Of a stretch of 20,311 bases of DNA, positions 6,091 to 18,515 are shown piece by piece (position 1 is the stretch's first letter; each line of letters opens with the position of its first letter). Source of the DNA: Acidithiobacillus ferruginosus (GTDB taxonomy: Bacteria; Pseudomonadota; Gammaproteobacteria; Acidithiobacillales; Acidithiobacillaceae); contig NZ_JABBDR010000180.1 of NCBI RefSeq assembly GCF_018854495.1, forward strand, positions 1 through 20,311, read 5' to 3'. A program made the position numbers and the translations under genes. The notes below the pieces were generated by a model. The model was not told where the DNA came from and did not search any database. It worked only from the letters and a program-made list of their open reading frames with translations.

Positions 6091-7205
6091 TCAGGCGGTG
6101 TTCCAGCCGAGATAGGCGGCGGCGGTATCGAGACCGCCGTAGCGAATCTGAAAATCCGCCTGGGCGCGGACGACCGCTTTGGCGTGGTAGGCAATGCCTA
6201 TGCCGGCTTTGCGGATCATGGGCAGATCGTTGGCACCATCTCCGAGGGCGATGCAATGACCGGCGTCGGTGCCCAGACCGATAGCGAGCAGGTCGAGGAT
6301 GTCGGCTTTGGCGGCGGCATCGACGATATCTCCGAGTACCTGGCCGGTGATTTGCCCATGGATGATTTCCAAGGTGTTGGCGAAGGCGTAGTCGAGGTCC
6401 AGTGCTTCCTGCAGGTGGCGGGTAAACTGGGTGAAGCCCCCGGATACGACACCGACCTCGACACCTTGGGACTTGGCCGCCGCCACCAGTTCGCGGGCAC
6501 CGGGACTGAGCCGCAGTCGTTCGCGGATGATGGTGTCGATACTGCTTGCCGGGGTGCCGGCCAGCAGGCGCACCCGTTCGCGCAGGGAGGTCTGGAAATC
6601 CAGCTCGCCCGCCATGGAGCGTTCGGTGATGGCGGCGACCTGCCGTCTGAGGCCGAGGTGCTCGGCTAATTCATCAATGCATTCAATGCTGATCAGCGTA
6701 GAATCCATATCGGTCAGCAGCAGGCGGAAATGCCCCCTGTCCCATAGCGGGGAAACAGCAACATCCAGCGCGATCCCCTCCAGGGCTTCGATGAGGCGAT
6801 GATTCACGGCGCTCAGAGGGCCGCGGGAACCGTGCAGGACCAGGGCCAGATCGTCGCCCTGGCAGTGGAGTACGCGGCCCGGCATAAGGCTTTGCAGGTG
6901 AAGGGTGGTCAGTGCGCGGCGCAGCGCCTCGGGTCGCGCCGCGCCATGCAGCACCAGACGTACGGCGCTACCGGCGCTGCTCATGGGAGCCCAGATCACC
7001 TCGCGCTCCTGGTGCAGGGCCTGGCGCGAGAGTTCGTCGAGGAAAGGGGCGATTTCACCGACGGTGACGGGCATATCCCAGCTTTGCAGCCAGCAACCCC
7101 ATACCTCCTGGTGACTTTCCACCTCCGCCACCAGTTGGCCCATGCTGGCCGGCAGACTCATGGGCCCGCGAGCGGCGGGGCTGAGAATGGCAAGGCGGGT
7201 ACTAC

Positions 7206-7209
<4 letters not shown>
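6091..7209 (-). CDS. serB: Phosphoserine phosphatase
   Basis: The product is 372 residues. The C-terminal half is a HAD-superfamily phosphatase: motif I TDMDSTLI (166-173, Asp167 nucleophile and Asp169 acid), IECIDELA (175-182) with the substrate-contacting Glu, motif II SGGF (256-259), and motif III GDGANDLPM (323-331). It converts phosphoserine to serine, the last step of serine synthesis. The N-terminal part of about 155 residues matches the ACT-like regulatory extension of proteobacterial SerB but is some 50 residues longer than in E. coli; internal Met17 and Met23 are alternative starts. The ATG at 7209 overlaps the mfd stop in an ATGA arrangement, implying translational coupling to a DNA-repair gene. 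Confidence 0.93.
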
Positions 7210-10655
<3,446 letters not shown>

Positions 10656-10692
10656 GAATGTCTGATCTTATGTGGGGACTCTGAAGAACCCT

Positions 10693-10721
10693 AGTGTAAA
10701 GGGGCGCCGTGGAAACTGCAA
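10693..10721 (-). promoter_or_regulatory. Possible mfd promoter
   Basis: On the minus strand TTGCAG (10721-10716) and TACACT (10698-10693) are separated by 17 bases. The -10 element matches four of six consensus bases and the -35 only the first three. Transcription would start near 10686, about 30 bases before the TTG start. No stronger candidate was seen upstream of mfd. Confidence 0.33.
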
Positions 10722-10725
10722 AACA

Positions 10726-10753
10726 GGGCGCCGCTTTCTGGGCGCCGCTTTCT
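10726..10753 (+). repeat. Perfect tandem duplication of a 14-bp unit between mfd and ispD
   Basis: GGGCGCCGCTTTCT occurs at 10726-10739 and again, with no gap, at 10740-10753. A partial third copy (GGGCGCCG) lies at 10702-10709. Each unit contains the palindrome GGCGCC. The array sits between the divergent mfd and ispD genes, where both promoters must lie. Confidence 0.85.
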
Positions 10754-10781
10754 TGCGTCCTCCCTCAAGACTGCGGATACT
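10753..10781 (+). promoter_or_regulatory. Weak candidate ispD promoter
   Basis: TTGCGT (10753-10758) and GATACT (10776-10781) are 17 bases apart, about 39 bases before the ispD ATG. The match is poor (three and four of six bases) and the call is kept only because this divergent intergenic region must hold a promoter for the ispD-ispF-truD genes. Confidence 0.2.
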
Positions 10782-10819
10782 TCGGGCTGGTGGTTTGGGT
10801 CCAGAAGGTGGGGGTTCAT

Positions 10820-11533
10820 ATGGAGCGCGTCTGGGTGGTGATCCCGGCGGGAGGGCGGGGACAGCGCTTTGGCGCGGCGCAGGCCAAGCAGTACGTTCTG
10901 CTGCGCGACCGTCCCATCGTTGCCCATACCCTGGCGGCCTTCCTTGGGGAACCGCGCATTGCCGGCATTCAGCTGGTTCTGCCGGGCGAGGATATTGCCA
11001 CCGGCACTTGGCGGGAGTTGCTGGGACCCGTGCCGGGGCCGCTTCTGCCCCCGGTTGTTGGGGGCGGCCTGCGTGCGGATTCGGTGCGCCTCGGTCTGGA
11101 GGCGCTGCTGCGACAGGGCGCGGTGCCGTCCGATTGGGTGCTGGTGCATGACGCCGCCCGGCCCTGCCTGCGTCGCGAAGATCTTTTGAGGCTACTGGAA
11201 AGTCTTGCGGACGCACCCCAGGGCGCACTGCTTGCCGTGCCCGTTGCCGACACCCTCAAGCGGGGTGAGGATGGATGCTCTTCAGGTACCGTGGATCGGG
11301 AAGGATTGTGGCGTGCCCTGACTCCGCAGGCGTTCCCTCTCGGGGCGCTGCTGGCGGCCCTGGAAGCCGCGTGTGCGGAGCACCGGCAAATTACCGATGA
11401 GGCCTCGGCGATGGAGGCGCAAGGCTGGCGTCCCCGCCTGATCCTGGGACACGGCGATAACATCAAGGTAACCCTCAGTGATGATCTCATGCTCGCCGCC
11501 GCGATTCTCGCGGCGCGTAGCGAAGAAGGATAA
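10820..11533 (+). CDS. ispD: 2-C-methyl-D-erythritol 4-phosphate cytidylyltransferase
   Basis: The 237-residue product has the nucleotidyltransferase signature [10 protein letters not shown] (9-18) followed by KQY (23-25). HDAARP (110-115) and PVADTLKR (141-148) lie in the substrate site, and TDEASAME (192-199) and NIKVT (214-218) follow towards the end. It joins CTP to methylerythritol phosphate in the non-mevalonate isoprenoid pathway. The residue before KQY is Ala where Pro is usual, a minor variation. The start ATG at 10820 follows AAGG and GGGGG (10805-10814) and fits the family's N-terminus; a longer reading frame upstream is not conserved-looking. The ispF gene begins four bases after the stop. 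Unlike many gammaproteobacteria, no ftsB lies upstream, where mfd diverges instead. Confidence 0.95.
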   Translation: MERVWVVIPAGGRGQRFGAAQAKQYVLLRDRPIVAHTLAAFLGEPRIAGIQLVLPGEDIATGTWRELLGPVPGPLLPPVVGGGLRADSVRLGLEALLRQGAVPSDWVLVHDAARPCLRREDLLRLLESLADAPQGALLAVPVADTLKRGEDGCSSGTVDREGLWRALTPQAFPLGALLAALEAACAEHRQITDEASAMEAQGWRPRLILGHGDNIKVTLSDDLMLAAAILAARSEEG

Positions 11534-11537
11534 TCTC

Positions 11538-12017
11538 ATGCAACTGCGTATTGGTCACGGCTTTGACGTACATGCGTTGGTGCCGGGAAGGGCCCTGATC
11601 CTCGGTGGCGTGTCGGTACCCTATGAACGCGGTCTTGCCGGCCACTCCGATGCCGACGTGCTCCTTCACTCCATCTGCGATGCCCTGCTGGGAGCGGCTG
11701 CCCTGGGCGACATCGGACGTCATTTCCCCGATACCGACGCCCGTTTCGAAGGTGCGGACTCGCGGCTCCTGCTCCGACATTGTCGCCAGTTGGTTCAGGG
11801 GAAAGGTTTTTCGGTAGGCAACGTGGACGCGACCATCGTCTGCCAGCGCCCCAAATTGGCAGATCATATCCCGCAGATGCGCGCCCATATTGCTGCTGAC
11901 CTCGCGGTGGATCTCGACGCGGTCAACATCAAAGCGACCACCACAGAGCAATTGGGCTATACCGGTCGGGGTGAAGGCATTGCCGCCCACGCCGTCGTTC
12001 TGATTCAGCATGTCTGA
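11538..12017 (+). CDS. ispF: 2-C-methyl-D-erythritol 2,4-cyclodiphosphate synthase
   Basis: The 159-residue product is the normal family length. Zinc ligands Asp10 and His12 lie in GFDVHAL and His44 in [14 protein letters not shown]. The C-terminal signature [19 protein letters not shown] is present near residues 134-152. The enzyme makes the cyclic diphosphate intermediate two steps after IspD in the isoprenoid pathway, as a homotrimer. The ATG at 11538 sits behind AGAAGGA, which overlaps the end of ispD. The last eight bases overlap truD. The order ispD-ispF-truD is a well-known proteobacterial arrangement. Confidence 0.97.
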   Translation: MQLRIGHGFDVHALVPGRALILGGVSVPYERGLAGHSDADVLLHSICDALLGAAALGDIGRHFPDTDARFEGADSRLLLRHCRQLVQGKGFSVGNVDATIVCQRPKLADHIPQMRAHIAADLAVDLDAVNIKATTTEQLGYTGRGEGIAAHAVVLIQHV

Positions 12018-13098
12018 AAGTTTGCCGCGTATCTATCCCGCAGAGAGCGGTCTGCTCGGCGCCGAAATAAGGCAGTCTCCGGAAGACTTTCAGGTCACGG
12101 AACTGCTGCCTTTTGCCCCATCCGGTTTGGGCGCCCATCACTGGCTGGTAGTGGAGAAGCGCGGCCTCAATACTCTGGATGTGGCCCATCGTCTGGCGCA
12201 TTGCGCCGGGGTGGCGGTCCGGGATGTGGGTTTTGCCGGTCTCAAGGATCGTCAAGCCGTTACCCGGCAGAGTTTTACGGTGCCGGCCACGCCGGGTCCC
12301 GATCCGGACTGGGCCAGTCTGGAAGACGACAGCCTGCACTTTCAGCAGATCAGCCGCCATGACCGTAAATTGCGTCGGGGTGTGCTACGTGGCAATCACT
12401 TCCAGCTCATTTTGCGCGCCACCACGGGAGAGCACAGTCTCTGGGACACCCGTCTGCAAGGTCTCGCGCAAAGTGGGTTCCCCAACTATTTCGGTGCCCA
12501 GCGCTTCGGGCACCGAAATTTGCAAGAGGCCGCGCGACTGCTATCCGGACAGCCGATGCGGGTAGACCGCCATCGGCGCGGCCTGCTCTGGTCCGCGGCC
12601 CGCTCCGCCCTGTTCAATCTGGTCCTCGCCGAACGGGTGCGGCAAGCCAACTGGACGGAGATTCTGCCGGGTGAAGTCGTGCAACTGGCGGGTTCGCACA
12701 GCATTTTCCTGGCGGGGGACGATGATCTCGCGGATTTGCAGGCGCGCGCCACCGACTGGGACCTGCATCCCACCGGCCCTTTACCAGGTCGTGGCGGGGT
12801 GGCGCCGACCCTGGTTGCCGCCGCGCTGGAGGCCTCGGCCCTGGGCGCGGGGCCCGTCATCGCCGGTACAACAGATGACGGCCTCCATTGGGCACGACGT
12901 CTTGCAGAACAAGGGCTGGATGCCGCGCGGCGTCCCTTGCGCGCGCGTCCGGAAAACCTCAGCGCCCGCTGGGAGGATGCACAGACCCTGATTCTGAGTT
13001 TTTTCCTCCCCGCGGGCGTCTTCGCGACGAGTTGTGTGGAAGGCCTTTTGGGGAGGGAAATGGCTGAAGCGCAAAGTCTTGACCTTTGTGTTGACTAG
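12010..13098 (+). CDS. truD: tRNA pseudouridine(13) synthase
   Basis: The 362-residue product carries the TruD signature [16 protein letters not shown] (74-89); Asp80 corresponds to the catalytic Asp80 of E. coli TruD. Other family segments are IYPAESG...[12 protein letters not shown] (8-31), [19 protein letters not shown] and the C-terminal [10 protein letters not shown]. It converts U13 to pseudouridine in certain tRNAs. The ATG lies inside the ispF stop region, an eight-base overlap that predicts translational coupling. A TTGACT at 13091-13096, within the last codons, could serve as part of a promoter for the following regulator, though no well-placed -10 goes with it. Confidence 0.96.
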   Translation: MSESLPRIYPAESGLLGAEIRQSPEDFQVTELLPFAPSGLGAHHWLVVEKRGLNTLDVAHRLAHCAGVAVRDVGFAGLKDRQAVTRQSFTVPATPGPDPDWASLEDDSLHFQQISRHDRKLRRGVLRGNHFQLILRATTGEHSLWDTRLQGLAQSGFPNYFGAQRFGHRNLQEAARLLSGQPMRVDRHRRGLLWSAARSALFNLVLAERVRQANWTEILPGEVVQLAGSHSIFLAGDDDLADLQARATDWDLHPTGPLPGRGGVAPTLVAAALEASALGAGPVIAGTTDDGLHWARRLAEQGLDAARRPLRARPENLSARWEDAQTLILSFFLPAGVFATSCVEGLLGREMAEAQSLDLCVD

Positions 13099-13140
13099 AG
13101 GCCTTACAACGGACACCATAGTTCGGGACGGTACGCACTC

Positions 13141-13159
13141 TTATAATGGCACCATATAA
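13141..13159 (+). promoter_or_regulatory. -10 element and inverted repeat upstream of the MerR-family gene
   Basis: A perfect TATAAT lies at 13142-13147, within an imperfect inverted repeat: TTATAATGG (13141-13149), two bases, then CCATATAA (13152-13159), which lacks one base of perfect symmetry. No convincing -35 lies 16-20 bases upstream (TAGTTC or ATAGTT), as is common for activator-dependent or poor promoters. The repeat would cover the transcription start, so it may be an autoregulatory operator. The 19-20 base spacer dyad typical of MerR targets was not found. Confidence 0.35.
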
Positions 13160-13173
13160 CGAGGAGGATGATT

Positions 13174-13650
13174 ATGGAAACTCCGGTAACCATCGGCCGT
13201 TTGGCGCGTGAAGCAGGGCTTGCCGCAGAGACCTTGCGTTACTATGAGCGGATCGGGCTCATTCGGCCTGTGCAGCGGACCCCGTCCAACTATCGGCTCT
13301 ATGACGGTGAAGCCGAAGCGCGTCTGCGTTTTATCCGGCGTGCCCAGAATCTTGGCTTTTCCCTGGCAGAAGTGAAAGAGCTGCTGGATATCAGCGGCAG
13401 TGCGGAGAATGACATGGGCGAGGTCAAAGCGCTCACCGCGCAAAAACTTGCCGAGATTGATCGCAAGATCGCCGATTTGCAAAGAATGCGCACGGTCCTT
13501 GCGCAACAGGTCGACTGCTGCCCCGGCCATGGCCGAGTGGCTGATTGCCCGATCCTCGCGTCTCTGGCCGATGCAGAAAGCGCCTTGCCTGTTGGGGAGC
13601 GCTGGGGGCGGCGGGACACCAGGATACCCTGCAACGCGGCGCAGGGCTGA
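13174..13650 (+). CDS. MerR-family, metal-type transcriptional regulator
   Basis: The 158-residue product starts with a MerR winged-helix DNA-binding domain: TIGRLAREAGLAAETLRYYERIGLI (6-30), NYRLYD (39-44), LRFIRRAQNLGFSLAEVKELL (51-71). A dimerisation helix (about 82-112) and a C-terminal metal-loop-like segment follow: Cys115-Cys116, His119 and Cys125 in VDCCPGHGRVADCPIL. The CC-x8-C spacing resembles zinc sensors of the ZntR type, and the CPG...DCPI wording resembles copper sensors of the CueR type. By alignment, the position that is Cys in divalent-metal sensors and Ser in CueR is Met81. The AGGAGG at 13162-13167 abuts an ATG at 13168 and sits six bases from the ATG at 13174, so the latter is chosen. 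No efflux or chaperone gene is adjacent, so the target and ligand are unknown. Confidence 0.85.
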   Translation: METPVTIGRLAREAGLAAETLRYYERIGLIRPVQRTPSNYRLYDGEAEARLRFIRRAQNLGFSLAEVKELLDISGSAENDMGEVKALTAQKLAEIDRKIADLQRMRTVLAQQVDCCPGHGRVADCPILASLADAESALPVGERWGRRDTRIPCNAAQG

Positions 13651-13717
13651 GGGCGGAGTACTGAAACTCTTCAACGTCGCCGCACCGGTTAAGGGCCCGA
13701 TCTATGGTTGGGCTTGC

Positions 13718-14293
13718 CTATTCGCGACGGGGCCAGCCCAGTAGAACGCGCAATGCGCCGCCGCCGCCCTCTTCTGGGCGCGCCTGAGCAAATGCCAGCA
13801 CCTCCTGGTGACGCATCAACCAGCCACCCACCAGCCTTTTCAGGACAGGAATGCGGCCGGGGGATCCCAGACCTTTCCCGTGGATGATGCAAACGCAGGT
13901 CCAGCGCCGTTGTCGCGCTTCCCGCAAAAATGCCGACAGTTCAGCGCGGCCTTCCTCGGCGGTGCAGCCGTGCAGGTCGAGCCGCTCCTGAATCCGGAAC
14001 CGACCCCGGCGCAAGTCCCGCAGCAGCGCTGGAGATAGCCCGGGCCGCAAATAAAGCCACCCCTCTCCGGATTCCAGAATTTCGTCGCTGTGCAGACCAC
14101 TGCCCAGCGCCTCAAGAACCGCCAGCTCGTCCTGATGCCGCTGTATCGGCAAGGGCGGTGGCGGCGCTGGACGTGGGGGAGGGGGCGGGGCTGGCAGGGG
14201 CCGGACATCCGCTACCGCTTGCAGAAAGCAAGCGGTGTCGTCCACCCCGGTCACTGGCTCTTGCTGCCCCGGCTGATCCGGCCGCCGCCCCAT
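13718..14293 (-). CDS. Smr-domain protein with proline-rich N-terminal linker (SmrA/YdaL-like)
   Basis: The product is 191 residues. Residues 22-33, FLQAVADVRPLP, resemble the start of SmrA-type proteins. A proline-rich linker (about 34-49, including two runs of five or four prolines) follows. The C-terminal Smr domain (about 102-188) has LDLHG (105-109), IIHGKGLGS (136-144) and GGGALRVLL (177-185). Stand-alone Smr domains are linked to nucleic acid cleavage or to mRNA and ribosome surveillance; the exact role in this subgroup is not settled. The gene begins three bases after the trxB stop, with AGAGGA as its ribosome binding site inside the end of trxB, so the two are almost certainly co-transcribed. 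It converges on the MerR-family gene with 67 bases between and no clear terminator. Confidence 0.85.
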   Translation of the reverse strand: MGRRPDQPGQQEPVTGVDDTACFLQAVADVRPLPAPPPPPRPAPPPPLPIQRHQDELAVLEALGSGLHSDEILESGEGWLYLRPGLSPALLRDLRRGRFRIQERLDLHGCTAEEGRAELSAFLREARQRRWTCVCIIHGKGLGSPGRIPVLKRLVGGWLMRHQEVLAFAQARPEEGGGGALRVLLGWPRRE

Positions 14294-14296
14294 GGT

Positions 14297-15361
<1,065 letters not shown>

Positions 15362-15491
15362 CATCATTCCCGCACCCCTGTCCCTCCCGTGCCGCGATCG
15401 GATATGGAGCAACGCGCAGTGAAGTGTCCTGATCTGATTCATTAGAAAAGCCTAACAACTCCATTGATTTGCCTTTCTTTCCCACATCTCC

Positions 15492-15520
15492 TTGACACCC
15501 GCGCAGGGGTCGTTTAGCGT
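15492..15520 (+). promoter_or_regulatory. Predicted ftsK promoter, placing the transcript start at the ATG
   Basis: A consensus TTGACA lies at 15492-15497. After 17 bases, TAGCGT (15515-15520) serves as a weak -10 (three of six bases). Transcription would begin about seven bases later, at or next to the A of the ftsK ATG (15527). No Shine-Dalgarno sequence lies within the normal distance; the nearest purine run, AGGGG, ends 17 bases before the ATG. Confidence 0.4.
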
Positions 15521-15526
15521 GCCGAC

Positions 15527-17833
15527 ATGAGCTCTGCTGCCCGTAATGCGTCCCGAGGCTCCCGGCCTGCCCCCGCAAAGCCGGGCCAGCCGTCGCGTGC
15601 CAAACCATGGCGTCGCGAGGCGTTGCTGCTGATACTGATCGGCGTGACGGCGTTCGTGGTTATATCCCTGCTCAGCTTCCACCCCGCCGATCCGAGCTGG
15701 TTCAACAGTGGAAAGGGTGGCCCCGCGCATAACTGGGGCGGCAAAACCGGTGCCTATATCGCTGATTTTCTGGTGCAGGTCTTTGGTGTGGTCGCATGGC
15801 TCCTGCCCGTGGCGTTGGGCGCATGGGTCTGGCAGCTATGGCGGTACTGGTTTCATCAGTATCCGGGGCGCCGGGCGGCGCCCTTGGGCGCTGCCGCCAT
15901 GGTGCTGGGTCTGAGCAGTTTTCTGGCGCTGACCTGGCCGACGGGCTGGTGGCCCATTGCCGGTGCGGGAGCGGGTGGTATCCTGGGACAGGAAGCCGGC
16001 GCCCTTGCCCGGCCATTCATCGGTGTGGGTGGTAGCGCCTTGCTGTTTCTTGGGCTCTTTGGTCTCGGCGTGTTTTTGCTCACCGGTCTGGGGCCGCGCG
16101 CGATGGCCGCGCAGGTCAGTACCCTGTATGCGGCCTTGTCCAGGCCACGCCTGCGCTGGCCGCTGCGACGGCAGATTCCCACCCGGGCGGCCCCGGCGTC
16201 CATCACCACGCTGGCGCCCGCTGCGCCAAAGGTGTCCCCGCCCGCGGCACCCAGCTTCTTTTCTACCAAAAAGCGCGGGCCAGGTTCGGTGCATACCGCC
16301 GTCAAAAGCAGTCGGCAATTGCCGTTGCCGGCTCCGGTTGGGCCGCCGCGTGCCGATGGCCTCCCCGATCTGGGCCTGCTCGATCCGCCGGATGCATCAG
16401 ATCCTGGTTCTCAACTGCAGCCCGAAGCGTTGGAGCAGCAGTCGCGTATGCTGGAAGAAAAGCTGGCCGACTTCGGGGTACAGGCGACCGTAGTGGCGGC
16501 CCATCCTGGACCGGTGATTACCCGATTTGAAATAGAACCGGCGCCGGGAGTCAAGGTCAGCCAGATTGCGGGCCTCAGCAAAGATCTTTCGCGTGTGCTG
16601 GCGGCACGGGTGCGTGTGGTTGAAGCCATTCCCGGTAAGGCCACCATGGGCATCGAGGTGCCAAACCCCCACCGGCGCACGGTGCGCCTCTCCGAGGTGC
16701 TTTCCAGTCACGGCTTCACCCAGAGCAAAAGTCTGCTGACGCTGGCATTGGGTCAGGATATCGGGGGGCAGCCGGTGTCCGCCGATCTCGCCAGAATGCC
16801 CCACCTGCTGGTAGCCGGGACCACCGGCGCCGGCAAGTCTGTGGGTGTCAATGCCATGATTCTCAGCATACTGTTCAAAGCGACTGCCGAGGATGTACGC
16901 CTGATCATGGTGGATCCCAAGATGCTGGAGCTATCCATCTATGAGGGCATCCCTCATCTGCTCGCGCCGGTGGTGACGGACATGAAAGAGGCCGCCAATG
17001 CCCTGCGCTGGTGCGTGGCGGAGATGGAACGGCGCTATAAGCTCATGGCCTTCGCGGGGGTGCGCAACCTGGCCGGATATAATCAGAAGGTCCGGGAAGC
17101 GGCGGCGTCGGGACATCCCCTGCCGGGTCCGGATAAAGATATGGACGGCGAACCCGTGGCCCTGAGCGTGCTGCCCGCCATCGTGGTGATCATCGACGAG
17201 TTCGCGGATCTGATGATGGTGGTCGGCAAACAGGTGGAAACCCTGATCACCCGCCTGGCCCAGAAAGCGCGCGCGGCTGGTCTGCACCTGATTATGGCGA
17301 CCCAGCGTCCTTCGGTGGATGTGATCACCGGCCTGATCAAGGCCAACGTCCCCACCCGCATTGCCTTTCAGGTTTCGTCGCGCATCGACTCGCGCACCAT
17401 TCTTGACCAGATGGGCGCGGAAACCTTGCTCGGCCAGGGCGACATGCTCTACCTGCCCCCCGGCTCCGGTTATCCGTTGCGGGTGCATGGGGCCTTTGTC
17501 AGCGACGACGAAGTCCATCGTGTGGTAGAGTCCCTGCGCCAACTGGGCGCGCCCCAATACGACGAGCGTATTTTACAGGGTAATGAAGGCGGCGATGGGG
17601 AGAGCATGGACGGGGAGGGTGGAGAAGATGCCGATCCGCTCTATGATCAGGCGGTGGCCATTGTCACCAGCAGTCGCAAGGCGAGTATCTCTTACGTGCA
17701 GCGGCAACTCAAGGTGGGCTATAATCGGGCCGCCCGCATGATCGAAGAGATGGAGCGGGTTGGTGTGGTCGGTCCCTTGCAAAGTAACGGGAGCAGAGAA
17801 ATCTATGCAGCAGCACCGCCTGGTCGTGACTGA
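15527..17833 (+). CDS. ftsK: DNA translocase FtsK
   Basis: The product is 768 residues, one of the shorter FtsK types (E. coli has 1329, with a much longer linker). A basic N-terminus precedes about four membrane helices (roughly 31-50, 77-105, 118-137 and 167-187). A short proline/alanine-rich linker (190-295) and the alpha domain (about 300-420) follow. The RecA-like motor has Walker A GTTGAGKS (431-438) and Walker [12 protein letters not shown] (553-563), with [12 protein letters not shown] at 591-602. The C-terminal gamma winged helix (705-762) would read the polar DNA guide sequences. FtsK anchors at the septum, pumps chromosome ends and activates dif recombination. The ATG at 15527 is the only plausible start before the first membrane helix, despite lacking a ribosome binding site. 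lolA overlaps its end. Confidence 0.96.
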   Translation: MSSAARNASRGSRPAPAKPGQPSRAKPWRREALLLILIGVTAFVVISLLSFHPADPSWFNSGKGGPAHNWGGKTGAYIADFLVQVFGVVAWLLPVALGAWVWQLWRYWFHQYPGRRAAPLGAAAMVLGLSSFLALTWPTGWWPIAGAGAGGILGQEAGALARPFIGVGGSALLFLGLFGLGVFLLTGLGPRAMAAQVSTLYAALSRPRLRWPLRRQIPTRAAPASITTLAPAAPKVSPPAAPSFFSTKKRGPGSVHTAVKSSRQLPLPAPVGPPRADGLPDLGLLDPPDASDPGSQLQPEALEQQSRMLEEKLADFGVQATVVAAHPGPVITRFEIEPAPGVKVSQIAGLSKDLSRVLAARVRVVEAIPGKATMGIEVPNPHRRTVRLSEVLSSHGFTQSKSLLTLALGQDIGGQPVSADLARMPHLLVAGTTGAGKSVGVNAMILSILFKATAEDVRLIMVDPKMLELSIYEGIPHLLAPVVTDMKEAANALRWCVAEMERRYKLMAFAGVRNLAGYNQKVREAAASGHPLPGPDKDMDGEPVALSVLPAIVVIIDEFADLMMVVGKQVETLITRLAQKARAAGLHLIMATQRPSVDVITGLIKANVPTRIAFQVSSRIDSRTILDQMGAETLLGQGDMLYLPPGSGYPLRVHGAFVSDDEVHRVVESLRQLGAPQYDERILQGNEGGDGESMDGEGGEDADPLYDQAVAIVTSSRKASISYVQRQLKVGYNRAARMIEEMERVGVVGPLQSNGSREIYAAAPPGRD

Positions 17834-18497
17834 CCGTTTGCGCCTCAGGCGCGACCCATCACGGGCTTCGGGTCTGGCTCGCTGGTTTCTGGCGCCGCTG
17901 CTGATTTTGGGCGGTATCCAGTACGCGGCCGCTGCCACGGGCCTGGCGATGTTGCAGGATTTTTTCCAGAAAACCCACACCATCACCGCCCAGTTCCGTC
18001 AGGAAGTAGCCAACCATGACGGCCAGATCGTCAAGCGTACCAGTGGCAAGCTGTGGATTTCCCGCCCCGGCAAATTCCGCTGGGACTACGATGGCCGCAA
18101 CGGGCAAACCATTGTGTCCAACGGTGAGAAGGTCTGGCTTTATGAACCGGCTCTGGAACAGGCCACGGTGCAGCCCCTCGGCAAAGCTATCGGGTCCACC
18201 CCTGCGGCGCTGATCGCTGGTAACGATGACCTCAGCCGGCGCTTCAGGATTACAGACCTGGGTAAAAAAGACGGACTCCGCTGGCTGCTGTTGCATCCCA
18301 AAACGGGTCAGGATCAGGGCTTCACCGCGTTGCGCCTGGGCTTTGATGCGCAGGGCGCGCTGCGCGAGATGCGGATGGAAGACGCCTTCCAGCAACAGAC
18401 CGTCCTCCGCTTTGAGCATATCAGGATCAATCACCCCATTTCGGCGCAGGAGTTTCAGTTCACCCCGCCCGCCGGCGTAGATGTTCTCTCTCAATAA
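17805..18497 (+). CDS. lolA: Outer-membrane lipoprotein carrier protein LolA
   Basis: The product is 230 residues. After a basic, rather long N-terminal region, a hydrophobic signal segment (about 27-43) ends in AAAA, the likely signal peptidase site, so the mature protein is periplasmic. LolA features are TAQFRQ (61-66), [16 protein letters not shown] (80-95), [23 protein letters not shown] (100-122) and the final [11 protein letters not shown]. LolA shuttles lipoproteins from LolCDE to LolB. The ATG at 17805 overlaps the last 29 bases of ftsK in another frame; a GGGAG lies 11 bases upstream. GTG at 17826 or TTG at 17838 would shorten the unusually long basic N-region and cannot be excluded. 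ftsK-lolA-rarA is a conserved order; here another gene lies between lolA and rarA. Confidence 0.93.
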   Translation: MQQHRLVVTDRLRLRRDPSRASGLARWFLAPLLILGGIQYAAAATGLAMLQDFFQKTHTITAQFRQEVANHDGQIVKRTSGKLWISRPGKFRWDYDGRNGQTIVSNGEKVWLYEPALEQATVQPLGKAIGSTPAALIAGNDDLSRRFRITDLGKKDGLRWLLLHPKTGQDQGFTALRLGFDAQGALREMRMEDAFQQQTVLRFEHIRINHPISAQEFQFTPPAGVDVLSQ

Positions 18498-18515
18498 TAT
18501 TTCCTGGAGTACTGC

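Noticed and set aside
10709..10819. An in-frame upstream extension of ispD.
   Set aside because: The extra residues do not resemble the IspD N-terminus, they cross the tandem repeats, and a good ribosome binding site precedes the ATG at 10820.
13091..13122. TTGACT and CATAGT with a 20-base spacer, resembling a MerR-controlled promoter.
   Set aside because: The spacer has no inverted repeat of the kind MerR proteins bind, and the -35 lies within the last codons of truD. A downstream TATAAT is a better -10 candidate.
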